From Platycnemis pennipes (lineage: Eukaryota > Arthropoda > Insecta > Odonata > Platycnemididae): a stretch of 64,000 nucleotides of DNA. How positions within the stretch are numbered: the stretch's first letter is position 1; every line of letters begins with the position of its first letter. Shown here piece after piece: positions 51,294 through 61,740 of this stretch. A model generated the notes under the pieces. That model was given only the letters and a program-made list of their open reading frames with translations, searched no databases and had not been told where the DNA came from. The stretch is from the NCBI GenBank assembly GCA_933228895.1, contig OW121852.1:128831544-128895543 (forward strand), in the 5' to 3' direction. A program made the translations under genes and the position numbers.

Positions 51294-54200
51294 ATGATGT
51301 CGGTCATGGAGCCCATCATGGTGAGTAAACTTCAAGATGATTTACGTATGTAGGACAGTTGTGGGTGGACAATTTATCATTATTACTCTTTACAGGAGGT
51401 TGAAAGCTCCAGGTCTTATATAGACGAATTGTATTCCCCAGATGCAACGAGATGCATGGACGCTATTGTGTAATTATAATGACTATTTGCATTTTCCTCT
51501 CTGTGTTTGCAATTATTTACAAGGTGCTATTTCGCTTTTCATGTGATGATGCTTTACTGTATTTTAGGCGCTTGAAAAATTCTGTCATCGGTAGCAATCG
51601 ACAAAAAGGAAGTGTGATACAACAGGGTGTAGTACCGCGTTTGTTGCAACTTTTGGGTGATAACGTTTCTTCGAATGCTATAAAAATTGAAGCTACTATC
51701 ACTCTTGGCTCTCTCGCTAAAGGAACGGAAGAGCACGTGAAAGCACTTGTGGATATGGGAATAGTTCCTCTTCTAATAAACAGTAAGATAGCAGTCTTGC
51801 GTTTTGCCGCTGTTTGCTGCAGTTTCATTGCATTGTGCGCGGAAATTGTGTGCATTATGTTACAGTGGTGGCGCCATTTTTAAATTTCTAATTTACTTTC
51901 TAGCTCTTGGGAGTGACGATCAGAAACTTGTGGAGGTATGCCTCTGCTGCCTTCGAACCGTTTTCCAAAGCTCTTGTGCGCCAGTAGATCTGATATACGA
52001 TGATCCTAGTCTTGTCACTCATCTGTTGAATCTACTTTCTCATTCTGTTTCAAATCAAGTTTGCATCACAACGGTGCTGACGGCAGCTTGCAAGGTAAGT
52101 AACCCTCTCTTTATGCCTTCCTTCCCGTCTCAACAGAGCCTTGAGAATCATTTACGCCATCGAATATAAGTATAGATGGAAGTTTGTAAATCTTGCACCT
52201 ATGTACCTACTGAAGGGTATACCCATCTGAAGATATCTCTGTAAATGTAATTTTTTTCAGAATATCTTATCTACGCGATAGAAAATTTATTGCATTGAAG
52301 CACACAATTAAAATGTCCGTGAGTTAACACGAGACCATAAACAAAATTAGTGTCATGTGGTTCCATGTAGATCAGGATATCTTGTGAATACACCATGTTG
52401 AGCCTTTTTTTAAAAACATATAGGCATTTTACATAGTTTCATTATTGATATATGGACTGTTAAGACATTTGTTTTATTAATGAGCAGTACATAACTGATG
52501 GTCTCTTTTTGGTAGGTTTAGTATCAGCCATAAGCTAAACGATTCTGTGTTAATTTTCAATGCTTTTTCATGAGAAACTATATTTTTACTTTTTATTTCC
52601 AATCTGGAAGGGATAAACAATGCTGGTTGTTTCATTCTTCAAATGCACAATTTATCAATTGTGTTCATTATCTTACATTGTTATGATCCATGCAACTTGC
52701 TTGCTAATGCAAAGTATTAGGGTTCTCAGCATTGCTAGAAAGGAGAAGCATGGAAATGGATGCCTGTATTTTAAAATGTGCTTCTCTAAAGGCTGCTTTA
52801 CACAATACAATTTTTTGTAAATTTTCTTGTACAAACTTGTATGAGGAAATTTTTCCGTGTAAAGCGGCAAATTGTATGAACGCTTGTGCGATTGTCTGAA
52901 TGACTGAATGGGAAATAGAACCTGTTCTAATTCCATTCAGACAAACATACAATTTCTTTCAGTTTATACAAGTGTTTGTACAAGAAATTGTACAAAAAAT
53001 TGTATCGTGTAAAGCAGCTGGGCATTTAAGGGATGTACCACAGAGTTAGGAACTCATTTTGCTATTATGCAGTTTCCTTATTATTCCCATCTACTTCCTA
53101 CAGAGCCCTGAGAATCAGAACGCGCTTTGTGAGCAAGGTGCAGTTTCTGCCTTGGCGGCACTTCTCTGCTCACCACATTACAAAGTGCAAATGCCGAGTC
53201 TCTCATGCCTTGCCAACATGTGCTTCCAGAACTCCAATGTGTCTACTGTTGTGTCAACGTCCAGGTTAGTCCAACTGTGTGTCAGTCTATTCACACTGTG
53301 AATTCAAAGTTTCAATGATTCACTTAATGCAAGGCAGAAGTGTCACAAAGAAAGAAAGAATGGTATTAATTATACCTATAATATGTTGGGATTATTTTTA
53401 GATAGCTAGCAGTATTATTGCGTTTGCTATTTACCATTGAATTTGCTTCTTCAATTAGATTCAGCCCTTTTTACAACTCTTTTAGGCAATATCCTATTCT
53501 TAAGTGTTTTTCACTTGTAGACTGAACCATAGTTGGGATAAACGATTAAAAAATTGAGCATAGGTTATCGCAGCATGGAGAATTTCTAGTTGTCACTTTC
53601 CGTGTTTGAAGCTTTGTCATCCGAGCTTTCGCATCCATTGTAGGCTGCATCATCATGGCTGCATTACCTAAAAATGGATCTGATGGATACCTTGCTGACA
53701 TTCAGATTTTACCTGCAGACAAGGGACTGAAGATCCCACATGCAAAAACAAAGACCCGACTGCTAAGATTGAGGGGGAAGTTAGGGAGCTCATCAATTAT
53801 TCCAGCATCCCACTTGAGGAGGAATGCAGAATACTCCCGTCTTCATCCAGGCTGCCGCGACTTTATGAATTACGTAAAGTTCACAAAGAAGGCATACCCT
53901 TACGCCCTTTTGTGAGCTGCATTGGATCCACCACCTATGCCCTAAATCTATTAAATTTTTTAAGGAACACGACTTGGGGTGATGGGAGAAATGATTCACT
54001 TTGTACTTATTCCAAGAATTTATTGTTAACCCAACCGGTTTCGACGTTAGCACGTCATCTTCAGGGGTACAATCTCCGAAGTTTTTGGGAGTGCAAGTCA
54101 CATATATAGAAAATTCCTGGGGGTGGGGGTTATGTGAGAAGTGGTCGAGGGAGGGAAGAGCCACTGAATCGGCAATGTTGGGTCAAAAGGAGTTGACGTA

Positions 54201-56460
54201 GGGTAGTGGATTGGGGTAGTGGGGGGGAGGGGGGAGGGTGGGAGAATAGGTGGGGAGGGTATTGATAATCACCGATGGTCAAGGTGAAGAGGAAGGGGGC
54301 TGCGGATGGTCATGGTGCAACACGGAGGTTAAAGGAGAACATTTAAATTCAGAAGAGTCATTTAAAACCAATACATTAGGAACACCTTGTCTCTTAACAA
54401 TTTCAAAATTCTCTTAAAAATCCAGTTTAAACCCTTTGTCATTGATATATAAAATCTTGGGTGAAAAATTACCATGGTGTCCAGTCTCAATAAGATGTTT
54501 TACAAATCCGGATTTTGGGTCATTATTTAATAAATATTTCTTGTGTTCTTTTGCTTTGATGGTGAATTTACGACCTGTTTGTCCAACATAAACACCATTA
54601 CAATCATCACAATCAAGTAAATACACACCATATTTTTCAGAACTATCAATCTTGTCCTTGGAGTTGAAAAGAAGTTTTTCTACGGTTACCGGATTATAGT
54701 AGCCAATTCTGAGTCGGTCACCAGGGATGTGTCTAGCTAGCCATCATGCCGCAAAGTAGAGCCTGCAACAGTTGAAGTTTTACAACTTGGGGTGCCGATC
54801 GAATGTCCCTGCTTTTATTGTACCGTGCACTCGTACGTTCCAAACTGGACTGCGGGTCAGTTGTGTACGCTTCCAGATGCGACTCTTACTTAAGGCCTTT
54901 GACAACAGTACTTAATGCAGGGCTTCGTATTTTCACTGGTGCTTTCCGGACCAGTCCGGTCCTCAGCATTTATGCTGTTTCCGGGGAGCCTCCGTTAATG
55001 TACTGTCGGAACATACTGATGTGCTCTTGATTTTATACATCAGGAGCACATCAGTATACAAAAAAGGTTCAGCAATGTAGATGAAGTCACCAATACTAGT
55101 GGGCAGAAAGTTACATATATTGTAATGAAATGATGAATGTGCAGTAAAAGTCATAAATTATGACCTTCTTAACTATCAATGTGGTTTGATTCGACAGGTG
55201 CACTACTTTGAACATTACTTTTAATCCTTGAATCAAAGTGTAGAATCACGATGGATTTTTGGTTTGCTCCGATGAGATATCCCAAACCGCGTCTTACCAA
55301 AAATGAAGATGCTGTCTTGTAAAATCCGGTACATTTCTAAAACCGTGTCTTAATGAAATCATGTTTTGTAAAACGGTGCTGTGTGAGGGTTTACTGTAAT
55401 GTTATCTACACAAGTTGGAAAATATGCTAACTTTTTATCAAGATTAATCCAAGGGAATTCCCCTCTTCCAAATAATATTCAAAAGCCGCAAAAAAATTGA
55501 AATATGTAGTTCCTGTTCCCTTGCAACCTTCTGACCACAATTATTTTGTTATCTTTCTGGAGATGTTGTGTGTTGCCTGGTTTACTGAATTGTCTGAAAT
55601 GGCTTGTATTATTTTTATAAAATCCTGGCCTCACAGTCTCCCCAGGAAATGATATGAGCAGATAGGGCTGTGAAGCAATCAGTGACCAAAAGTAAAAACT
55701 GGATCTAGTATCCCATGCAGGCATTCAACCATATCTCACTGATATTTCACAACTACTTACTGTCATCTGCTGGCTTAAGAATTAGTCATATCTATGTCCC
55801 ATAGTACAAGGCTTATATTTTCATGCTGAAAAATAGACTTCCATTTGTGAGCATTGTAATCATCATCATTAGTCAGCAATCTTGGGATTAGGTTGATGCA
55901 ACTCTCCACTGAATTCTCTCAACTAATCTCTTCATATTTACTTATTTCTTCTCTTTCACATCCCTCATCACTTTTAATGCTCCTGTAAGTATGAAATATA
56001 CGTTTGATGAATTTCAAATCATATAATAATGCCCAGCTACCAAAAGCAGTCTAACCAGGGATACAAATACTCATGGCCTGCCAAAAAAATCTAATAAGTT
56101 TTCAAATTGTGAGGGAGCTGATATTTAATATAAATTGTGTGTGCCATGTATGTGTGGTCTGACATGTTTCCATAGCTTGATTGAAGCCTTGCGCACAGTT
56201 TCACAAATTGTAATCAACACGTGAAGCATAATTTGCTCATGCGCATAGTGTGCCCACATGTGTATACATATTTGTTTTTTGTGCCTGGCAGTTATGGTGG
56301 AAAGTCAGTGCCAGACCTGCTTGTCACCTTGATGGCGAGGGATAAGCCTTCGGAAATGCAGATGGGGGCTGCAAGGTGCCTCACGTACATGCACCGAGCA
56401 GGGGCAATCAGCGCTGAGGACACCAAGATCCTGTACAAGACCCTGCCATGTCTGGTAAGA
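51294..56460 (+). CDS. ARMC8: ARMC8 (armadillo repeat-containing protein 8), 5' part
   Basis: Six coding exons: 51294-51320 (MMSVMEPIM; donor GTGAGT), 51396-51469 (donor GTAATT), 51568-51782 (donor GTAAGA), 51904-52094 (donor GTAAGT), 53104-53264 (donor GTTAGT) and 56292-56460 (donor GTAAGC). Phases agree at every junction. The product starts with EVESSRSYIDELYSPD and RLKNSVIGSNRQKGSVIQQG, then armadillo repeats (VVPRLLQLL, IKIEATITLGSLAKGTEEHV, KLVEVCLCCLRTVF, CEQGAVSALAALL, MQMGAARCLTYMHRAGAI, KTLPCLVR). These match, block by block, the N-terminal third of metazoan ARMC8 as I know it. ARMC8 (Gid5/Vid28 in yeast) is the armadillo scaffold of the CTLH/GID E3 ubiquitin ligase. The remaining repeats lie beyond the window, past a >7.5-kb intron filled with hAT elements. 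Confidence 0.9.
52095..53103 (+). other. ARMC8 intron 4
   Basis: 1,009 bp, donor GTAAGT and acceptor CTTCCTACAG. Contains one MITE-like element (52793-53017) and otherwise nothing recognised. Confidence 0.8.
52793..53017. repeat. MITE-like element in ARMC8 intron 4
   Basis: 225 bp with ends CTGCTTTACAC and GTGTAAAGCAG. The inverted similarity extends ~50 bp inward (ACAATTTTTTGTA, CTTGTACAAAC), and GTGTAAAGCGGC and TTGTATGAACG recur in the middle. No coding capacity. No convincing target duplication, so the superfamily is undecided. Confidence 0.7.
53640..53975 (+). pseudogene. Penelope-like element RT fragment
   Basis: In one frame the plus strand reads LPRLYELRKVHKEGIPLRPFVSCIGSTTYALN. This is the Penelope-type RT signature (PxLYGLPKIHK...PLRPIVS). 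Upstream DGYLADIQILPADKG resembles the preceding VILPADKG block, in another frame. Frameshifted and short. Confidence 0.75.
54023..54072 (-). ncRNA. Hammerhead-ribozyme-like motif of a Penelope-like element
   Basis: On the minus strand: stem I strand UUGU-ACCC, core CUGAAGA (fits CUGANGA), one extra U, stem II GACGU/ACGUC with loop GCUA, core GAAA, a minimal stem III (AC-CG-GU), U, then GGGU-UA-ACAA completing stem I. Hammerhead motifs with very short stem III are known from the terminal repeats of Penelope-like elements. The extra U between core and stem II is the only irregularity. Predicted cleavage lies just after the U at 54033. Confidence 0.6.
54217..54262 (+). other. G-rich tract with quadruplex-forming pattern
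   Basis: At least four runs of three or more G within about 45 bases (GGGGGGG, GGGGGG, GGG, GGG, GGGG, GGG) on the plus strand, which is the ARMC8 sense strand. Confidence 0.6.
54414..54740 (-). pseudogene. Penelope-like element GIY-YIG endonuclease fragment
   Basis: The minus-strand frame runs from RIGYYNPVTVEKLLFNSKD through YGVYLLDCDDCNGVYVGQTG and RKFTIKAKEHKKYL to KHLIETGHHGNFS, then a stop at 54414. C-x2-C and GVYVGQTGR...EH are the GIY-YIG hallmarks of canonical Penelope-like elements, where this nuclease is C-terminal to the RT. The usual Arg in RxxEH is Lys here. The hammerhead-like motif lies ~340 bp downstream on the same strand, consistent with one element's 3' end. No RT is attached upstream. 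Confidence 0.85.
54766..55026 (+). pseudogene. C-terminal fragment of another non-LTR retrotransposon
   Basis: TTWGADRMSLLLLYRALVRS, KLDCGSVVYASRCDSYLRPL, NAGLRIFTGAFRTSP and YAVSGEPPL form the post-RT region typical of I/Jockey/R1-like non-LTR elements, unrelated to families A and B. Truncated on both sides. Immediately after it, 55013-55026 and 55044-55057 are perfect 14-nt inverted repeats. Confidence 0.75.
55058..56291 (+). other. Rest of ARMC8 intron 5
   Basis: About 1.2 kb without recognisable genes or repeat ends; acceptor GTGCCTGGCAG at 56281-56291. Confidence 0.5.
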
Positions 56461-56687
56461 GTAAGCCCATGTTTCTTTTATCTTGATAAGAATGAAACTA
56501 GAGATGAGTTGATACCAAAATTTATTGATTCCGATTCCTGAAAAATCGATTCTCGATACCAATACCATTGACCTATAGATGCCTATTTTTTCTAGTTTTT
56601 GACTAGCATATTTTGCCTAGTTTTCCTTTAACTATTATTTTTAACAATTTCCTATAATACATCATTTAAAAAAATGTTCCATGAAAT

Positions 56688-58757
56688 TAGGGATGGGTCG
56701 GTTCGGTTCTTCGGTTCTCGGTTCCACCGGTTCTTGAGCTTAGAACCGGAACCGGAACCGAGGCCAAAAAGAATCGGTACCGAAATAATTGGCGCGAAAA
56801 CCAGTTTGAAACCTGCTCACACTCTGAAAGCGGTGGCTTCACATTAAAACCTGGTGAAATAGTGTACTTAGATGTTTCAAAGTTGCCGTGAATTATTCTA
56901 ATTCAGTCGTTAAAAGACCATATGATTTATTTTATTACATCCATTTCTAGTAAGTGATGAAATACCGCCGTAATAAGGATATTCTGATTGATATGTATGT
57001 GTTACGTCCACCTCCTTTGGAGGTGCGAGTCCTCATATCATTTTCGTAAATTATATTATAATATAGTGTATGGGTTTTAGAAGATTTCATTCCTGCTTTG
57101 GACATTGCTTTCGTTACGTCAGCAAATGATTCGTCATTTGTAGAATAGCATTAACTTTGCTCATGCAAGAGAACGCTGTCTACTTCGACACGCAGTAAAT
57201 AGCAGCCGACAATCGACTATTTGAAAAATTGGCAGCGCGAAGATAGCCGGAAATGAAAGGCACCCGCAATATGCGGTCTATTACAACTAAATTGTTTTAT
57301 CAAGTTTCTTCTTCCTTTGATGCAAGGGTCGTGTTCAGCCAAGTAACTATCAACCGTTTGCCGTTGACCATTCTGCTTTCTTGATTGATCGACTATAAAT
57401 GAGCAATCATTAAAAAAACGTTGGGTTAACTGGTCATGTTTAACTTTAAAAACATTTTTTGCCATGAAACGTGAATAAAAATGCACGTGTGGGATATAAA
57501 AGCTGATATTGGTATTATCTTCCAATGGGAGAGTGTAACTAAGTATTTGCAGTAACATACGAATTTAAATATTTAAGTTTATGAGAAATATGTTGGTAAT
57601 GACAAAACCATGTTTGAAAGTACACACTCGGCTTAACTTACGCGTATCATACATAACAAACGTATCGCCATTAAATATAATCACGGCATTGGAGATCCCA
57701 GAAAGATTCCGAAACGAAATAGGAAAGCAGAATCTTTTGAAACGACGGAAATGGTACACGTAAATTTATGTCAACGCATGTCACACAGATGGTCTAACTG
57801 AGATGTAAGCCAATGGTGAAAAAATCAATCGCTCAAGGTAGTGCCAAGTTACCATCAAGAGCCATGGCATATGAATCAGCACTGTTAGCACTTCGTATGT
57901 GCCCAGATCCCAGATATCAGGCCCAGATGAATGCTTCCTAAGTCGCATGTCGATAAATGAAGTGCTATCGAAATACGGCATGCCTATCGATATTATATCA
58001 TACCTATCGTTTTTTAAAAATATCGATAGCTGGTGAAATTACGCCTTAATTTGCTCATGCGGTTGAATCCTTCGCAATGTCTTCCGAAGTGTGGAAATAC
58101 TTCACGGTTGAAGCAGCAAATGAAAATTTCGCAAAGCGTAATATTTGTCATTCCCTGATTTCCAGGGGTGCATGTAAATCCACTCCTAACCTGAAAAAGG
58201 ATGCAGAAAAGAGGCATAAAATAAATTTTCGCGGGAAGAGTCCAATCGTGTCTCCAAAGAGACGGAATACTTCAGTAACTAGTAGAGGCCTGCACACGGT
58301 CGCAAAATACGGGCGAGGGTCGCCTGCCTGTGTGCGAGAGATAAAGAGAGAGGCACAACCCAAAGACATTTTTTCTTTTTTTCGGACTTTTCCGAAGTGT
58401 CACGAATGTGGCCTTAACGGAGAAATGGCCGAGAAGAAGCGGTCACCCGTCGTCTCGTGGACGGGCGACCACCTCCATCCATGGATGGGCAACGGGAATA
58501 AAACCAAAAGTGCTTGAGTTCTATAAATATTTTCACATAAAGGATAAAAATGGATTAAAATTACATAAACACAAAAATATTATGAAGTATTCTTTTTCAA
58601 GCAGTGTGTCTCTGAAAATGACTATTGATTATCTTATCTTACCATTGAGCAATGCAAAGTAAGTGGTAAATTAAGAACCGGAACCGAGAATCGGAACCGA
58701 GAACCGAAGTTAAGAACCGAACCGGAACCGAAAAAAAGTTGAACAGACCCATCCCTA
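56688..58757 (+). mobile_element. Non-autonomous hAT, copy 1
   Basis: 2,070 bp with terminal inverted repeats TAGGGATGGGTCGGTTC / GAACAGACCCATCCCTA and an exact 8-bp duplication CATGAAAT (56680-56687, 58758-58765). Both ends carry clusters of GGTTC/GAACC motifs, the sort of subterminal sites hAT transposases bind. The inside holds a BED-finger-like ORF remnant at 58077 but no catalytic domain. Confidence 0.9.
58077..58517 (+). pseudogene. BED-zinc-finger-like ORF remnant of hAT transposase
   Basis: MSSEVWKYFTVEAANENFAK, then RNICHSLISRG, STPNLKKDAEKRHKI. Spacing fits a BED finger (S-VWKYF...C-x2-C...L..H....H) of hAT transposases. The first zinc Cys is Arg and the first His is Asp, so zinc binding is lost. 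The following basic region (VSPKRRNTSVTSRG) is unlike known transposase, and no RNase-H-like core follows. Confidence 0.65.
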
Positions 58758-58892
58758 CATGAAATCTAAAAATACGATTTTACAAAACAAAAATTTGAAT
58801 GTATGATTTACTTTGGGAAAAACTTCTGATATTGCACAATGACATTATGAAAATAAAAACTGTATGATAAAACAGAGTTTTATAGTTTTTAC

Positions 58893-60954
58893 TAGGGATG
58901 GGTCGGTTCGGTTCTTCGGTTCTCGGTTCCACTGGTTCTTGAGCTTAGAACCGGAACCGGAACCGAGGCCAAAAAGAATCGGTACCGAAATAATTGGCGC
59001 AAAAACCAGTTTGAAACCTGCTCACACTCTGAAAGCGGAGGCTTCACATTAAAACCTGGTGAAATAGTGTACTTAGATGTTTAAAAGTTTCCGTGAATTA
59101 TTCTAATTCAGTCGTTAAAAGACTATATGATTTATTTTATTACATCCAATTCTAGTAAGTGATGAAATACCGCCGTAATAAGGATATTCTGATTGATATG
59201 TATGTGTTACGTCCACCTCCTTTGGAGGTGCGAGTCCTCATATCATTTTCGTAAATTATATTATAATATAGTGTATGGGTTTTAGAAGATTTCATTCATG
59301 CTTTGGACATTGCTTTCGTTACGTCAGCAAATGATTCGTCATTTGTAGAATAGCATTAACTTTGCTCATGCAAGAGAACGCTGTCTACTTCGACACGCAG
59401 TAAATAGCAGCCGACAATCGACTATTTGAAAAATTGACAGCGCGAAGATAGCCGGAAATAAAAGGCACCCGCAATATGCGGTCTATTACAAATAAATTGT
59501 TTTATCAAGTTTCTTCTTCCCTTGATGCAAGGGTCGTGTTAGGCCAAGTAACTATCAACCGTTTGCCGTTGACCATTCTGCTTTCTTGATTACTCGACTA
59601 TAAATGGGCAATCATTACAAAAACTTTGGGTTAACTGGTCGTGTTTAACTTTAAAAACGTTTTGTGCCATGAAACGTGAAGAAAAATGCACGTGTCGGAT
59701 ATAAAAGCTGATATTGGTATTATCTTCTTATGGGAGAGTGTAACTAAGTATTTGCAGTAACATACGAATTTAAATATTTTAGTTTATGAGAAATCTGTTG
59801 GTAATGACAAAACCGCGGTCGAAAGTACACACTCGGTTTATCTTACGTGTATCATACTTAACAAACGTATCGCCATTAAATAAAATCACGGCATTGGAGA
59901 TCCCGGAAACGAAACGAAATAGGAAAGCAGAATCTTTTGAAACGACGGAAATGGTACACGTAAATTTATGTCAACTCACACAGATAGTCTAACTGAGATG
60001 TAAGCCAATGGTGAAAAAATCAATCGCGCAAGTTCAACTGCCAAGTTACCATCAAGAGCCATGGCATACGAATCAGCACTGTTAGCACTTCGTATGTGCC
60101 CAGATCCCAGATATCAGGCCCAGATGAATGCTTCCTAAGTCGCATGTCGATAAATAAAGTGCTATCGAAATACGGCATGCCTATCGATATTATATCATAC
60201 CTATCGATATTTTAAAAATATCGATAGCTGGTGAAATTACGCCTTAATTTACTCACGCGGTTGAATCCTTCGCAATGTCTTCCGAAGTGTGGAAATACTT
60301 CACGGTTGATGCAGCAAATTAAAATTTCGTAAAGCGTAATATTTGTCATTCCCTGATTTCCAGGGGTGCATGTAAATCCACTCCTAACCTGAAAAAGCAT
60401 GCGAAAAAGAAGCATAAAATACATTTTCGCGGGAAGAGTCCAATCGTGTCTCCAAAGAGACGGAATACTTCAGTAACTAGTAGAGGCCTGCACACGGTCG
60501 CAAAATACGGGCGAGGGTCGCCTGCCTGTGTGCGAGAGATAAAGAGAGAGGCACAACCCAAAGACATTTTTTCTTTTTTTCGGACTTTTCCGAAGTGTCA
60601 CGAATGTGGCCTTAACGGAGAAATGGCCGAGAAGAAGCGGGCACCCGTCGTCTGCTGGGCGGGCGACCGCCTCCATCCATGGATGGGCAACGAGTATAAA
60701 ACCAAAGTGCTTGAGTTCTATAAATATTTTCACATAAAGGGTAAAAATGGATTAAAATTACATAAACACAAAAATATTATGAAGTATTCTTTTTCAAGCA
60801 GTGTGTCTCTGAAAATGACTATTGATTATCTTATCTTACCATTGAGCAATGCAAAGTAAGTGGTAAATTAAGAACCGGAACCGAGAATCGGAACCGAGAA
60901 CCGAAGTTAAGAACCGAACCGGAACCGAAAAAAAGTGGAACCGACCCATCCCTA
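58893..60954 (+). mobile_element. Non-autonomous hAT, copy 2
   Basis: 2,062 bp, ends TAGGGATGGGTCGGTTC / GAACCGACCCATCCCTA, exact 8-bp duplication GTTTTTAC (58885-58892, 60955-60962). Nearly identical to copy 1 over its length but with a different target duplication, so the two are independent insertions 127 bp apart, not a tandem duplication. Confidence 0.92.
60275..60859 (+). pseudogene. BED-finger-like remnant, hAT copy 2
   Basis: Same start MSSEVWKYFTV, but a TAA stop follows 14 codons later (AAN-stop). Downstream, the frame keeps LKKHAKKKHKI (both His), the Arg-for-Cys change shared with copy 1, and the same C-terminal region ending YLILPLSNAK. Confidence 0.65.
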
Positions 60955-60989
60955 GTTTTTACATAAGCATGTTTAATAACAAATGTCAT

Positions 60990-61369
60990 TCACATTAATT
61001 GCCATGCGAAAAAATTCACCTGGACCGGGAATCGAACCACGGACCTTTGGCTTTCCGAAATTGAAATATCCTACATTTACCGCCAAGCGCGGCTTTAGCG
61101 CTGGATGGGGTTCACCTTTGGTCGTGGCTTCCTTGAAGCCATTTACTCCCTTGCGTTGCCATCCTTGATGGACCGCGAGGGCTCAACATCTAGTACCTTG
61201 AACCTCGGTAAAATTGCCATGCGAATTAGGGATTCTGGGTAGCGTAGTGGTCTGCGCAGTGGCCCGGAAAGCCAAAGGTCCGTGGTTCGATTCCCAGTCC
61301 AGGTGAATTTATTCGCATGGCAATTAATGTGAATTTCACCGCCATTCACGCGGCAGGATTGAAATATCC
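60990..61369. mobile_element. tRNA-like SINE / fold-back element
   Basis: 380 bp between 12-bp duplications AACAAATGTCAT (60978-60989, 61370-61381). The right half, plus strand, has an A-box-like GGTAGCGTAGTGGTCTG (~61238) and a B-box GGTTCGATTCCC (~61282). The left end carries the inverse (GGGAATCGAACCAC), so the element can fold back on itself. ATTGCCATGCGAA borders both arms. Confidence 0.75.
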
Positions 61370-61596
61370 AACAAATGTCATGTTTAATAACAAAACATGT
61401 TTACTATCAGATAAAAAATGTCATAACAGATTCAAATTAATATGACTCTGATGTCATGAGTTAAATTTTAATATGATAAATATTTAGATATAAGAGTAAT
61501 AAAAACACTAGCCTAGGTTATAATTCAAACTTTAAGCATTAAGAAATAAGAATAAAGTCATGATGCAAATCCTTGAGCCCTCTTCAGGTTTTTGTT

Positions 61597-61740
61597 TTAA
61601 AGAACCAACATTTTTAGCCTCTCTGGATCCAGGCAATTTTGTGCCTGGTCACAAATGTTTCCTGCTCTGCTAAATATATTTATCGTTTTTGATGAGAAAG
61701 TATCATGTTTCATGGAGGTATCGATTAGTGATGGACAAAT
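61597..61740 (-). pseudogene. hAT transposase C-terminal (dimerisation) fragment
   Basis: Minus strand: IDTSMKHDTFSSKTINIFSR, AGNICDQAQNCLDPERLKML then VL and stop. F-S-x-AG-x-I...R/N-L-x-P-x-x-x-x-x-L is the conserved end of hAT transposases. The sequence upstream of it is lost at ~61736, where another hAT-like terminus (TAGTGATGG) begins. Confidence 0.7.

Noticed and set aside
51452..51883. Single 143-codon ORF starting MHGRYCVIIMTICIF
   Set aside because: Reads through ARMC8 introns 2 and 3; only its middle (51568-51782) is a real exon.
61238..61310. Functional tRNA gene
   Set aside because: A- and B-box-like sequences are present but stems are poor, there is no clean acceptor stem, and it lies inside a mobile element with a 12-bp target duplication.
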